From NCBI GenBank assembly GCA_015501075.1, contig JADNYJ010000004.1, positions 124,001 to 188,000 on the forward strand: DNA of 64,000 nucleotides, written 5' to 3'. The position numbers and the translations under genes were made by a program. This document shows, piece by piece, positions 24,839 through 36,691 of this stretch (within the stretch, counting starts at the first letter, position 1; each line of letters begins with the position of its first letter). The DNA comes from Gymnopilus junonius. Taxonomy: Eukaryota; Basidiomycota; Agaricomycetes; Agaricales; Galerinaceae. Below the pieces are notes generated by a model. The model was not told the DNA's origin and ran no database searches. It saw nothing but the letters and a program-made list of their open reading frames with translations.

Positions 24839-27085
24839 GATGTCTATGCCTCCGCCTCCCAACGTCATTGACGATGCAGAGAAAGGCATTTCAGACCAGG
24901 AATGCCCTATAACTTTCACCCTTCCCTTTACGCCATCGGCAAGCCCTGCAGAAAAGTCGCTGATGGTCTATACTTCTCAGACTTCGTCCAGCAAGAGTTC
25001 CGTGAAAGAAAAACCACCTCAAACACCGCCATCTCGCCCGCCATTAACTTTGAGAGACCGCCCCTCAGCGCCTGCAAAGAAGCTGAAGAAGAGATCAAGT
25101 CGGTGGATAAGATTCCAATTATGGTTTAATACCTATAGGTACGGTAATAATCGCTGCGATAGACAACACTTAGCTAAACGATCCTCAGGAAATTTTTCAC
25201 TGTCATAATCACCCTGAACGTGATAGGCCTCATTTTGACAATATGTGGCATCTGGACATACCCCGAAACTTATCCTGGGGCGTTCGTTCTAGGGAACCTC
25301 TTGACGGCTATCCTTATGCGAAATGAACTGTTTGGCCGCCTTCTCTACTTCCTTGTCAATACCTTGTTTGCCAAGGTGCGCTCTGAAATGTTTTGTGTGG
25401 CAAGTAGGTACGATGTATATCTCCATTGAAGTTCAGGCTTGGCTGCACGTCTGTATTGCAGCATTTGGGCGGTATTCATTCTGGGTGTGCATTATCAGGT
25501 TTTCTGTGGCTCGTATTTCGAGTAGCCACGATCTTTATTCATCATAAAAACAATCACGACGCCGTACTGGTCATGGGAGTCACAACTAATATCATCGTCG
25601 GTATCTCTATTGCTTCTGCATTCCCCTGGGTTCGAAATACTCATCACAAGTAAATGCATTCTTCCTTGGCAAGCGAAAATACTGATCAATTCACATTAGC
25701 ATCTTTGAAAGGCATCATCGCTTTATGGGATGGTATGCCAAGACCTTCCTTTCCACGTTTCGAGTCACTGATCTATCTATAAACAGGTTGGGATTAGTTT
25801 CGAGTAAGCCAGATCGACATCTATTCGCCACTTATCTGAGATTTCCCAGCTTGGATATTTGTCATTCTTGGCGATACCTATGACCTTGAAACTCATTCCT
25901 GGAATCCTGATGGCTTTCATATTGTAAAGCAGCAAGATTTTTGGTTCGCTTTTGGAATGACGATATTGTGCGCGACCTCTGTATACGTTCTTGACCTTGA
26001 AGGCGCTAACAAGTTTATAATGGCAGTATTCTTATACCGTGGTTCACTATCCGGGAAGTCAAGGTTGATATTGAGATTGTACGTACTTTATCTTGGCCTG
26101 GCTCTGGTGACTCACATGAAGGGATAGCCGTCACCAAAGGTGGCCATCATTCGGTTCGAACGCGGAATGCAGCAGGGTTTACTGGCGAGAATTAGCCGAA
26201 CATCTATTATGGAGTACCATGCCTTTGGAATTATATCGTACGACCTTTTCTCTACACGCACCTTATATATATATTCTTACCTGATCCAAAAGGGAAGGTG
26301 TACACTCCAAGGAACACTACTTGATATGCGGAGTACAGGGAGATTTTACTAGGTCGCTGGTAGAGGATCCTCCGACACATCTCTGGACGAGGCAGCTCAA
26401 GGTCTGTTACTACTCTCCTTGAAAGTGCGGAGCGTACGCTCAATCTTTTTCTAGTTTGCTGGTGTTTCCAACACCTCCACACTTTATAAGCGCGGCATCC
26501 GTGTTTGTACCGGTACAGGTCTCGGTGCGGCTCTGTCAACATGTCTGCAGGCAAGCTTATCTATTTCGAGTTAGAATACAAATAGTTTTCTTACCTATTC
26601 CGTTGAATGTAGAGCCCGGACTGGTAAGCGCATCTTTTCCATGGTTTGATCCGACCTTTCCTCCGTGGTGGCGGCCAAGCCGACCGTAGGACATCTTTTC
26701 TCATGAAACTATCAGGTACCTAGTTTGGATTGGTTCCGACCAGGAAAAGACGTTTGGACCAACAATATCGGCTCTTATCGAGCGAAATTTGGGGCCAGAA
26801 CGGGTGACATTTTGGGACTCTAAGGAAAGAGGTTCGTACCGTACTTATGTCTTGCAATTGACTTCCGACAGCACAATAGGGGGACGGCCTGACGTCATGA
26901 AACTCATCAAAGAGGCCTACTATTCATGGGGCGCCGAAGTTGTTTTTATTACTTCAAATTTCCGGGGGAACAGGGAGATGATGGAAGGCTGTAAGGAAGC
27001 TGGAATTCCGGCATTTGTGCGTATCAATGTCGTTTCCGCGAATCTTTTCTGACCCTGCGTCCAGGGTACACTTTGGGACTTTTAG
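24839..27085 (+). CDS. TmpA-like integral membrane protein with ferric-reductase-type NAD-binding tail
   Basis: About 530 residues after removal of some eleven short introns; start MSMPPPPNVIDD at 24839. A Ser/Pro-rich N-terminus ends in a basic KKLKKRSSRW patch, then RFQLWFNTYRKFFTVIITLN opens a series of membrane helices including QHLGGIHSGCA, FERHHRFMGWLGL and FWFAFGMTILILIPW. The soluble end has GVSNTSTLYKRGIRVCTGTGLGAALS (nucleotide-binding glycine loop), SPDWYLVWIGS, and a terminal GIPAFGTLWDF. This order is what I recall for fungal TmpA, an oxidoreductase-like membrane protein linked to developmental signalling in Aspergillus. The His pairs could coordinate haem. One intron (26551-26612) is GC-AG. 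The intron at about 25378-25433 is the least certain junction. Redox function is inferred. Confidence 0.65.
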
Positions 27086-27272
27086 TTTAGAATTTAGTTT
27101 ATTTCCTTGTTCTGTCTGTATCCTTATTCGCAACAAGCAATGAAAGGCCTTGAGGCAATAACATCATGTTCCGGGTCTAGTGCAGAGAACGATGTAGAAG
27201 GTCACGAAAAGACCATTATATAATAGAGCCGCTGATAACAACCAGTGTGTCGGTTGACAAAGATTATAGTGA

Positions 27273-28360
27273 CTATGGTGTAGCAGAGCCAGAGTTACGA
27301 CGTGATTTCTGTCTCGTCGGCGATGGCGACTGCCGTCGATTGTTTTTTGGAGGTACGAAGATATTTTGTCTATACCACTGCAACTCTGCGGGCCAATTGA
27401 ACAATAAGATAAGATAAGACGAAAGAAGGTCACCTCGAATGGATGCTTTGATGTCGTCTAATGCTCTAAGAAATTTTGAATAAGAATGAACTTCAAAAAA
27501 ATTTGAATGAAATATATACCGATGGCTGATTTCAGGGTTTTGGGGGGCAGCGCCCTTGTTAAGATACCATCGACGTGATATTTCCTAGATTGTGAAGGTT
27601 GGGCCAAAGGTAAAAATCCACGTTTCGAAATAAAATACCTTGACGGTTGAGACGTCTGTAGTTTGAATCAGCCTTCAATTCTCACCTGCATATAGGCACA
27701 GACACTCACCCACTATGCTGAATTCAATGCCTTACAATAAGGGTCGTAATGGAATCATATGGCGTGAATGACAAACCGATAATGAAGCCAATCTACGACT
27801 TCAGGCATTTGTTCATGGAGAAACATTTTGTCGACATGAACAGAACTACCGGCCAGGACTCCTGTTTTCTCGTTTGGGATCCACTTTTTAATGTAGTCCA
27901 GGACTTGCTTAGATACAAATTCTAGCTTATGTGGTGAGTCCATACAAGCCTTGGTCAGACCTGACTACATATGAATGAGCATACGACAAGAAGAAAAACG
28001 GACTGAAGACGCACTCGCCGGTGTTGTTCTGTACACCATTCGCCCATCCTACCTCAACGAAATAGATAGGTGGTTATATTTTAAAGATACACAACATGAT
28101 GTACTCACCCGTCTAGATGTTCCTTGTCGACATGAATAATGTATTCAATACCTTCGTCTACGAGGTCAAGGTTCCCATTTGTTATTAAAATCTGCTCGCG
28201 TGCACAAAATTAGAACTTCAATCACGTCCATCTGGTAAAGTCCGAAGCGTACTGCAATTTCTATGATCTTGTCGTTTTTGTGATCAAGGCCCGTCATTTC
28301 GCAGTCAATCCAGACCAACGGTCCTGCGTTGAAATCCAAAGTAGCAGGGACTGTAGTCAT
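27273..28360 (-). CDS. REX2: Oligoribonuclease (DEDDh 3'-5' exoribonuclease, REX2/Orn type)
   Basis: Splicing yields [29 protein letters not shown] (ExoI with catalytic D and E), [59 protein letters not shown] (ExoII and substrate loop), SRRWYL and SHRALDDIKASIRELQWYR (ExoIII with H and D). It degrades 2-5 nt RNAs to mononucleotides; in fungi the protein is mostly mitochondrial. The start at 28360 (MTTVPATLDF) is chosen as nearest the domain; an upstream in-frame ATG would add a leader of about 70 residues. Two internal exons are only 8 nt (27710-27717) and 17 nt (27639-27655). The tail PSPTRQKSRRNSGSATP is extra and basic. Divergent from the PTAR1-like gene. Confidence 0.9.
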
Positions 28361-28589
28361 GACCGTCCGTACAGTGGGACGTTGTCTAAGCCAATGAATA
28401 GGTGGTACTTGGAGCGGGTGTAGGTGAGCTGGAAGCCTCGTGCAGAGTCGACGAAGACCAATATATCCCAGCATGAGATGCTGGTCGCCAGAAGAGATCA
28501 ATTTCTTCAAGCGCCGCCAAACAAACAACGCGTCAATTTGATGAGCGAATTCATCAACTGCGACAACCACAACAACGACTTAATACCTC
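28361..28589. promoter_or_regulatory. Shared divergent promoter region (REX2 / PTAR1-like)
   Basis: Only 229 bp separate the two start codons pointing away from each other, so both promoters must lie here, or one transcript must overlap the other's leader. If REX2 uses an upstream ATG (near 28570) the intergenic space would almost vanish. No distinctive motif was seen. Confidence 0.45.
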
Positions 28590-29707
28590 ATGGCGGCCAA
28601 TTGGACAGACCTTGTATATAAACTATCGGATTTACTGCAGGAACCTTTGTATGTTTAACATGCGCTGGTTAATGATCCTTACCGATTCCGAGTAGGGCAT
28701 CTATCGAAATCTTGCCGGGTGGACTAAAGGAATGGGAATCTGCGCAATTACCCCCAGAATCTCCCAAGCCAAACCTGAATTTCCCCTTTGTCTTTGTGGA
28801 AGGGAATTTAGGGATACCTAAAAAGGTCCTTTGCGCTCTTTACATGGCCGTTGCGTCTTCGCCGTGGCGTAATTCAGAAGCCAAGGATGCAAATGCAGCA
28901 TCCATTGTGATCCTCCTCCTCAATCCTGCTCACGAGACTGCCCTTAATACGCGTAAACAACTTATACAGGACGGGTTCTTGGACCCACAAAGAGAGTTGG
29001 TTTTGATTGAACTCATCGCACGAGGATCGCCCGAGTGTGCTAAGCAGTCATCGGTGTGGGATCACCGTCGGTGGTGTTTTAGAAAGATATGCGGAATCAT
29101 GGGTCCAGCCGTAATTAGACCTTTTCAGCGGTGCTGGTCGAGTTCCGAAGAGGTGCAAATGTTTCCGAAGATAAGCCCCAGCGCGGTTCGTCACGAACTG
29201 AATGTCATTCACCGTACATGCGAGATCTATCCACGTAACTACCACTCCTGGACTCACTTGCACTTCTTAATGGATGTCTGCTACGCTTCAATTTATTTGT
29301 CCGGCGACCTCGACGATCGTCGGCAATTTCTTGGTATCATCACTGGGGAGCATATACATCTTCGCCGTTGGGTGGAACAACACGTCTCCGATTATTCTGC
29401 TGTTCACCAACTTTGCCAACTCCAAAGGCTTATTGATCACCTGAGAATGACAAGTGTTTTCGATGATGATGCCATGAGGGCCTCGAACTCTTCAGAGTTG
29501 GTAGAACATGCCATTTCCCTCATTCTAGCATTCCCATCTCACGAGTCTCTTTGGATGTATCTGCGGGATACCCTTGATCGCTCGACTGACGAGGATCGTG
29601 AAAAGATTATAGAGGAAGTGCAGTCGGATAAATTCCCTTCTTCTCCCTTGCGCCGACGGCTTCTAGATTGGTTTTCAAGAGAAAAGGGCCGGAAAAATAA
29701 GGAATAA
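28590..29707 (+). CDS. PTAR1-like protein (prenyltransferase alpha-subunit repeats)
   Basis: Two exons (28590-28648 and 28696-29707) give 356 residues beginning MAANWTDLVYKLSDLL. Repeats of the protein-prenyltransferase alpha type are visible: SSVWDHRRWCFRKI, HELNVIHRTCEIYPRNYHSWTHLHFL and FPSHESLWMYLRD, each with the Trp/Arg and Tyr-Pro-x-Asn-Tyr pattern of the family. Sequence order resembles PTAR1, the alpha-like partner proposed for a Rab/SNARE geranylgeranyl transferase. It lacks the fuller repeat array and Rab-binding extras of true FNTA/BET4 subunits. The acceptor has two in-frame options (28692 or 28695). It is the divergent neighbour of REX2. Confidence 0.65.
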
Positions 29708-29956
29708 AATAACTCGGGACCGGATCTATCCCTCAGGTCATGTAGTAATTTACTTAGGATTCTATGCCAGTCAGCGCTTGATAAGATGAGATCACATGAT
29801 GCTTGACGTGGACTGACCGTGTCGTGTCGAAATTGGCTATTAGCTAATGAATTCACTGCTGAACTCACTCCTTTGCTCGTCCGTCACCCATCACAACACT
29901 GCCAGCCTCGAGCTATGTCCCGACACTGACCATTCTTGCTATTCTCCAATAAATAG

Positions 29957-32900
29957 ATGGATCCCCAAAACAAGCACTACGCCCGAAAGGCCACTTGGCT
30001 AGCTTTCGGCCTCGTTGCACTGGCTGCTAGTATCTCCTCGGCACAGGACTCACTAGGCCTTAATTCCGCTTTGGATACCACATATGTGAGTTTGAAATCG
30101 TGGCGATGTTGTATTGAATATCATGATGCCTTGCAGACCGCGGTGGACGCAACATCAACTAGTTTTCAACCTAGCCCGTCAGGGAGTACTTCAACTCTTA
30201 CAGAGCCACCACCGGTGAGCTGTCAGCTATGTAGCTGCCCTTCAAGTGATTAACTTCTTTTAAAGGTGCCCCCTTCAGTGCAACATGACTTCGACCAAAC
30301 CGCGGAAGGTACGGTCCTTTACATCTTGCGCTCGTACGACATATTCAGACATATCCCTATGATATGTAGCTGCCCGAGCGTATAAACAGGCCATGTCAAC
30401 ATTGACATCCATTAAAATCCACCCCCCTCAGCATACCTTTGACCCAGCCCTCGCCAGCGGAAATGGAAACTCGAAATCAATATTCTCTTCATTCCTTCCC
30501 AATCTACAGGGACAAGGTCCGATAGGCAGCATGGTCCGCATCGTTCTGAAGCTCCATAATTCGTTGAACCGCGTCGCGAGTGTCTTCAGTCAAGAAGGAC
30601 TGGGATTAGGGTCAAAGAAGAAAGATGAAGAAATGAGGGGCAAGGCTATCAAAGTGATCGATCTCCTCGAGCACTCGGCAGAATTGGGTAATACTGACGC
30701 GTTATTTACACTTGGCCAAGTCTCTTTGGTAAGTTATTATGCCAGTATTTTCAACTAGCCATTTACTAAGTATCACTGTCTTCAGTTCCCTCCAACACAC
30801 CATTTTCCCTTGGAGCCTTCACTCGCTTACCATTCATTTTCTGAACATGCCAGCCGGACAGGAAACGCAACCTCGCAGTCATACCTAGCATTCTTTCATG
30901 CTACAGGGTATAAAGATGCAGTCCTAGTCAATCAAGGGAAGGCGCAACTATATACCACATTTGCTGCGAATGGTGGCGACAAAGGTGCACAGATGGCATT
31001 GGGTTACAGGTATTGGTCTGGGATTGGAACCTCAGAAAGTTGCGAACGTGCTCTTTCATGGTACGGTAGTGCCGCTGAACAAGGTAAGTTGGAGTGCTCA
31101 TCGTTGTTCATGACACCGAAAATAATTACAATTTATAGCGATGGCAAGATTCATGTCAGGTCCCCCTGGCGGGCGCTCCCTACCTCAGACGGCAACGCGA
31201 CTTTCTGATCTAGCAGGCGGAATCTATGGTCCAGGTGCCAGTGTCGCTTCCACAGGGCTGCATTCGCAAAGACCTGCTATCAAGGCAGGAGTTGCCCGTG
31301 CTGCAGGCGAGACCTGGGAAGATGTGCTTGAATATTATTTGGTGAGTAAATCCGCGTCCAGTTCTTTGTCTTCATCGATTGACTTGGCTTCTAGTTCAAT
31401 GCTGACCGTGGCGAGATTGATTTCGCGTATCGCCTTGGAAAAATCTTCTATCAAGGCAGTATATACGCCTCACCTGGAGGTATTGCTTCCGGAAGTGAAG
31501 GCGTTGGCGCTATCCCGCGTAATTTCAAGTCGGCGCGTAGATACTTTCTCTTAATTGCTCGACAAGTTTGGCCGCACGACCCACCTAACTCGATGACAGT
31601 CAAAGACGAACACAAACCAGTCGGATACGCCGCTGCGAGTGCAGCTTACCTCGGGAGGATGTACCTTCGTGGTGAAGGCGTGAAGGTTGACTACGCAATG
31701 GCGAAAGCTTGGTACGAGCGAGGGGCTGAGCACGGTGAACGCGAATGCCACAATGGATTAGGGATCATTTACAGAGACGGACTTGGAGTTAAGGCCGATA
31801 TGAAGCAGGCCTTGATTCACTTCAACATTGCTGCGGGACAAGAACTCGCCGAAGCTCAAGTTAATATCGGGAAGTATCATTATAGTGAGTGAACCTCCGA
31901 ATTATACCCTAATATCTGACAAAAGCAAAATCCGCAGATCGAGGAGAGATGGCACTAGCTACAACTTACTTCGAAACTGCAATACGCAACGGCTCTCCTT
32001 TTGAAGCATATTATTATCTCGGAGAAATTCATTCTGCTCAAGCGTCGAATTCTGGCCTGGCTCAACACGTTGCGTCAAGCTCGTGCGCAATGGCCGTTTC
32101 GTTTTACAAGCTTGTCGCTGAACGCGGTATTTGGGACGATGATCTCCTCCGCGACGCTGAAATCGCTTGGATGTCGGGGACTGATCAAGGCAAAGAAGTG
32201 GCTATGCTCAAATGGTGGATGGCTGCAGAGCGAGGGTATGAGATTGCCCAAAATAATCTCGCTTACGTCCTTGATCAAGGTAAAGTATCAGACCTTTTAA
32301 ATCATGAAGTTACTCGCCCTGACTCCGCCTTTCAGATAAGAGTGTACTACGTTTAACGAGGTTCTCGCCCTTTACGCCTTCCAATGACTTTGCCCGCCTT
32401 GCTCTGACTCAGTGGGTTCGCGCTGCTGCTCAACGTAACATCGATGCTCTGGTAAAAGTGGCTGACTACTATTACCATGGGCTGGGAGTCTCTGTAGAAG
32501 AGACAGAGCAATCTCGTCTGGAAAAGGCCGCAAGATATTACCAGTCGGCTTCAGATACCCAAACGAGTGCTTTAGCCATGTGGAATCTAGGATGGATGTA
32601 TGAGAATGGAGTGGGAGTACCTCAGGTCAGTCCTGCCAAGTGCTATTAACTAATACATGTTTGTTGAGTTCCATTTTTCCTCCAGGACTTCCACCTTGCC
32701 AAACGGCACTATGATTTGGCACTTGAGACAAATTCAGAGGCATATTTGCCCGTAGTCCTCTCGCTTGCGAAACTCTACATCCGTAGTGCATGGCATACCT
32801 TGATGGGGGGTAAGGGTGGCCTTAGCCTTTGGGGTCCTGATGATGACGAGATAGGTAAGCCTTTGGCGGCTAGATTAGAAGCTCCTCTTTAATTCGCATC

Positions 32901-33475
32901 CGTTTAGTCAAACAAACTCAAGGACAGCAAATAGACGATGGGAAGCAGAGCACCGGCACTGAAGAAGGCGCACAAAATGAAGACAGATATCTGGAAGAGG
33001 AAGATGGCCCCTGGTATTTTGGCAAGGCAAAGGAAGAATTCCGACGTCGGAGTGGCCAGACAGTGTCCGCCCGGCGTAGAGGAGAAGAAGAAGATCCTAT
33101 ACAGGTTTGTTTGCATTACCCCATTATACCTGGGTCTATTACTCATGGATTTTGCAGTGGGCCCGCGAACGTCGTGAGGCTGAGAGAGAGCGAGAAGGGG
33201 ACTTTGGTCCAGAAGACTATCTAGAAGCTACTCTGCGAGGAGGCAACCGCGAAGATGGCGAGATAGATGAGTTTGGTGAGACAATTGTGTTAGTGTTGCT
33301 TTGTCTGGTCATTTCTATACTTCTCTACATTCGCACCCGCATTGTTGAAAGGATGCGGCGGGATCAGCGGGAACAGGGCCAGGCTGGTGATCAACAAGGA
33401 CGACCGAATGGAAACGGGGGTGTTTTCCCTCCGCCTGGAGACCCCGCTCGAGCAGATTGGGCTATACTTCGTTGA
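29957..33475 (+). CDS. HRD3: HRD3/SEL1L-like ERAD adaptor with Sel1 repeats
   Basis: The N-terminus has a signal peptide (LAFGLVALAASISSAQ). More than ten Sel1-type repeats follow after splicing, for example GNTDALFTLGQVSL, KGAQMALGYRYWSGIG, AAYLGRMYLRGEGVKVDYAMAKAWYERGA, CHNGLGIIYRDGLGV, AQNNLAYVLDQ and MWNLGWMYENGVGVPQ. Near the C-terminus is one membrane helix (ETIVLVLLCLVISILLYI) followed by a short basic tail. This is the layout of Hrd3/SEL1L, the lumenal substrate receptor that stabilises the Hrd1 ubiquitin ligase in ER-associated degradation. About 13 short introns are needed; total about 900 residues. An acidic region (EEEDGPWYFG, REREREGDFGPEDY) precedes the helix. No frame break was seen. 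Confidence 0.88.
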
Positions 33476-33688
33476 TTTAATGTATGTACTGTAGTAGATT
33501 TCCGTGGTGAAATGAATGCCGTAGAACGCGGAATGGGACCAGCTAGCACGTGTTTGGGCATTAGCCGAATTTTGGAATTGAAACGTAAGGCAGCTTCATT
33601 TATTATCTCACTGACCCGGACTCAGGCCAACACAACTTATTCACTCTCTAACTTATTTTCTACAATATACCGCCTCATATAGTCACCT

Positions 33689-34637
33689 ATGGCTTTCGAC
33701 TTTGGATCTCTGGAACCCCGCATTCATGAAATCCTTTCTGCACCCGGAACGGATCTGGCTACTATCAGTGCAAAACGCGTCAGGCGTCAATTACTCGAGT
33801 TGGATACATCCCTGACCCCAGAGTTCTTGAGAGAGAACAAGGAAGAAGTGGATGCCGTTATTGCGGTTGTATTTGAGAAGGTGAGCGGTGGGCAAGGCGC
33901 CGACGCAGCGAGCGATGGCATGGAACAAGCTACCGTGGAGGAAACTATTTCACGTAAACGGAAGCAAGAAGATGAGGACGAGGCTCCAGATGAGGAGGAG
34001 GACGACGACGATATAGCCCGACAATCTCCTCCACCAAAGAAGCCAAAAAAATCCGTCAAAAACGGACGTGAACTGAGCGATGCCGAGTTGGCTCGAAAAC
34101 TATCCAGTGAAATTAATGGTCGCTCTACACGGACAGGTTCTAAGGGACGAAGTGGCTCTGCAGGAAAGAAAGCTGCTCGGACAAAGAAAAGTGCTGCCAC
34201 TGTAGACTCAGACGACAGCGACGACAGCACCAAGAAGCGAACTAGGAAACAAACCTCAGGTGGCGCAAAGGGTGGATTTGGAAAGGAGTTTGCTTTGAGG
34301 TCAGTATAAACTATGAAATAGCATGGTATAGTACTCACCTCTCGTCTACTAAATTTAGTGACCCTCTAGCATCTGTCTTGAACATTGACAAACTTTCAAG
34401 ACCCCAGGTGGTTAAACAACTCTGGATTTACATCAAAGAAAACCAACTGCAGAACCCGGAGAACAAGCGCGAGATCTTATGTGACACAAGCTTACGAGCT
34501 GTTTTTGGCGTCGATAAAATTGACATGTTTAAAATGAACAAGGTTTTGGGACAGTGAGTAGCACGTTTTTTTTTTGAAGAGCCTCGAAGAACTTTACCCT
34601 CATTGCTATTAATAGGCATCTACATGAAATTGAATGA
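33689..34637 (+). CDS. SWIB/MDM2-domain chromatin protein with DEK-C-like N-terminus (Tri1/Uaf30 type)
   Basis: Three exons (33689-34299, 34359-34553, 34616-34637) encode 275 residues. The N-terminal 70 residues (ISAKRVRRQLLELD, TPEFLRENKEEVDAVIAVVFEK) resemble the DEK C-terminal domain. A long charged, disordered middle carries nuclear-localisation-like clusters (KKPKKS, KKRTRK). The last about 80 residues are a SWIB domain (LSRPQVVKQLWIYIKENQLQNPENKREI, LRAVFGVDKIDMFKMNKVLGQHL). This architecture matches yeast Tri1 and Uaf30; Uaf30 belongs to the RNA polymerase I upstream activating factor. Which of the two roles applies cannot be read from sequence. It lies 213 bp downstream of HRD3 on the same strand. 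Confidence 0.85.
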
Positions 34638-35012
34638 AGCTGCTTCCTCCTCGTTCTGTCATCTATCGACGTCGAATTATCTCCCTTTGCCGTAGTGTTT
34701 TCCCTCATCCTACTTTTCCTTCGTTGAATTGTCCATGCTCTCCAGTGTATTCCTACCTTGCTTCATTTGTCTCCTTCGTTCCCTTTCAATATCGGATCAC
34801 TGCCAACTCTCGAGTGTCTGTTACTAAGTCGCGGCCATAAAGATTGGCATACTAGGCAATTTTGTGGGATTAAATAAATACCTCCTCGCAATCATATTCT
34901 GTCAAGAAAAGTGCTAAGCATACAAGTACTGTACCGAAAAATGAGGCTCTTTCCAGCACATCATTTGGGCAACTGGTAAGAACTTAATTAACGACTAAAT
35001 GCATCTGGGAAA
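34638..35012. other. Convergent 3' intergenic region
   Basis: About 375 bp between the stop codons of the SWIB protein and the zinc-finger gene. AT- and pyrimidine-rich; nothing coding is seen. Confidence 0.4.
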
Positions 35013-36378
35013 TCATGCAACACTTCCAGAGGCTGATCTAGCAAGAGGTGGTTTAAAAGCTCTGCACAATGCAAACAACTGCGGGTCTTCAACGGGATCG
35101 AAAGTTAGCCCCCGCAGCTGCGCATATCGAACGCACCCCTCTGGAACTCGCAGAATATGCCTTTTGAAGGCATCTTTCCGCGACAAAACCACGAAACAGC
35201 AAGGGCAAGTACGAGCAAGAATTGTATCATAAGTCGGCTTCTCATGAAGATTCTTTATGTGTCGGAGCATGTCGTAGTTCCGCGTGAAACTTGCATCGGG
35301 GCACTGAGGGCATTTGAATTCAGTGACGCCAGACTTTCTGTTCTTCCGCTTTGGTGCACGAGAATGTTTGCTATTTTCAGGAACGTATGCATCCTCCTCA
35401 TCACCCATGAGTTCATTTATGTCTTCGTCTTCATGAACGGTCGTCACTTGGAAGGAAAATTGCACAGTGGGCCGTTCCCCAGAGACCACTCTATTAGGAG
35501 ACTGTTGGTTCACTGCAGTGTTCCTGGAGGGGCTGAGATCCCGGGTATGAGTTAGTGTAGATTCCAGCCTTGGTAACGGAGTTGGAGGTAGCACAATCGG
35601 AGGCATATCAATATCTTGAGACTCTTCAACTTGAAGAGAGGGTAAGGGACTTTCCTGTAGAAGTTGTGTACCGAGGTATGACTCCTCCGCATGCATAGTT
35701 CTCGGCTCGGTCCAAGCCACTGCACCTTCAGGAACCTCTGTTATCACTTGTTCTATCGCTTTGGGTTGCGTTGGTGAGCTCTGCAGCGGTGCCGGTACCA
35801 ATTCGTGAGCAAGAGTCATATGGGGACTAAAGCTGCTTGACGATGTCCTGGAAGAAGTGCGAGTATCATCCGATGTTAACGAAGGAGTGGTATTCTGTGG
35901 AGAGGGTCGAGATGGTCGAAGGAGCCTGGCAAGGTCAGAACTAGCTTCCTCCTGCCATGTTTTGCAATTAGGTATCAGCACGAGGGAATCAATAACTGTT
36001 CTTTTGAAAAGACATACAAAATCCCTTCCAAACAAATTGGTCGTTGATCTCTGGAACAAGGAGGACAGGCCGTCCACGTCAGAATCCCCCCTCGGACTAC
36101 TGCCGCGCACATAAGATATGTTATGACGCTGTTCCGAGTTGATGGGAAATCGACGTCTATCACTCAGAGATGGATATCTCGAGGAACTAGTAGACCATCC
36201 AGAATACATCTCTCTGCACAATAACGTTAAAAAGATGAGCGCCTATGTAAACCGGGTTTTCTCACTGGGATATTTCCTCGACTTCATATATACCAACGGG
36301 TGCTGAGTCGGAATCATCAGAGTCATCACCAATCATCTTCAAGGCAGTATCTTGCATGGTGGCATAGGAACGACCCAT
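35013..36378 (-). CDS. C2H2-type zinc-finger protein with long disordered N-terminus
   Basis: Two exons: a short first exon from ATG 36378 (MGRSYATMQDTALKMIGDD, acidic DDSDDSDS) joined through a GT-AG intron to a long second exon. About 300 residues of Ser/Pro/Glu-rich sequence lead to a basic APKRKNRKS patch and two fingers: FKCPQCPDASFTRNYDMLRHIKNLH (C-x2-C-x12-H-x4-H), then CPCCFVVLSRKDAFKRH with a following Cys rather than a second His (C2HC). Two fingers plus a basic patch suggest a DNA-binding transcription factor; this is inference. I do not recognise an orthologue by name. Confidence 0.7.
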
Positions 36379-36691
36379 AGCAAATGACGAAGAGGGAGAA
36401 GCAGAGTATTCAAGGTTGCGGTTTATGATAAGGACAGATGTTTATTGTTCCCGTCCCTTCTTTCATGTTAGTGTCTGTGTAGCTTTGTGGGCGTGGATGA
36501 ACTTGAAGGGTCCGAACCTACTTACCCGATTCAGAACTCATTTTATAAATAGATGCATGGGCCAGTGGATGCCTGGATAGTAGTAGTCCACAAAAACAAA
36601 GTTTCAATAAAGCTTGTCGACAATTCGAACTACATTTTTCTATGTGAATTCTGTTCCTAGTCGACGAGTATGCGCGGAATCCTCTTCAGTA
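36379..36691. other. Intergenic, promoter of the zinc-finger gene
   Basis: About 310 bp between the zinc-finger start and the stop of the first aldo-keto reductase, both on the minus strand. No further feature recognised. Confidence 0.4.

Noticed and set aside
33787..34338. 183-codon minus-strand frame opposite the SWIB gene
   Set aside because: Antisense of Asp/Ser/Lys-rich disordered sequence; the plus strand has clear SWIB and DEK-C-like motifs.
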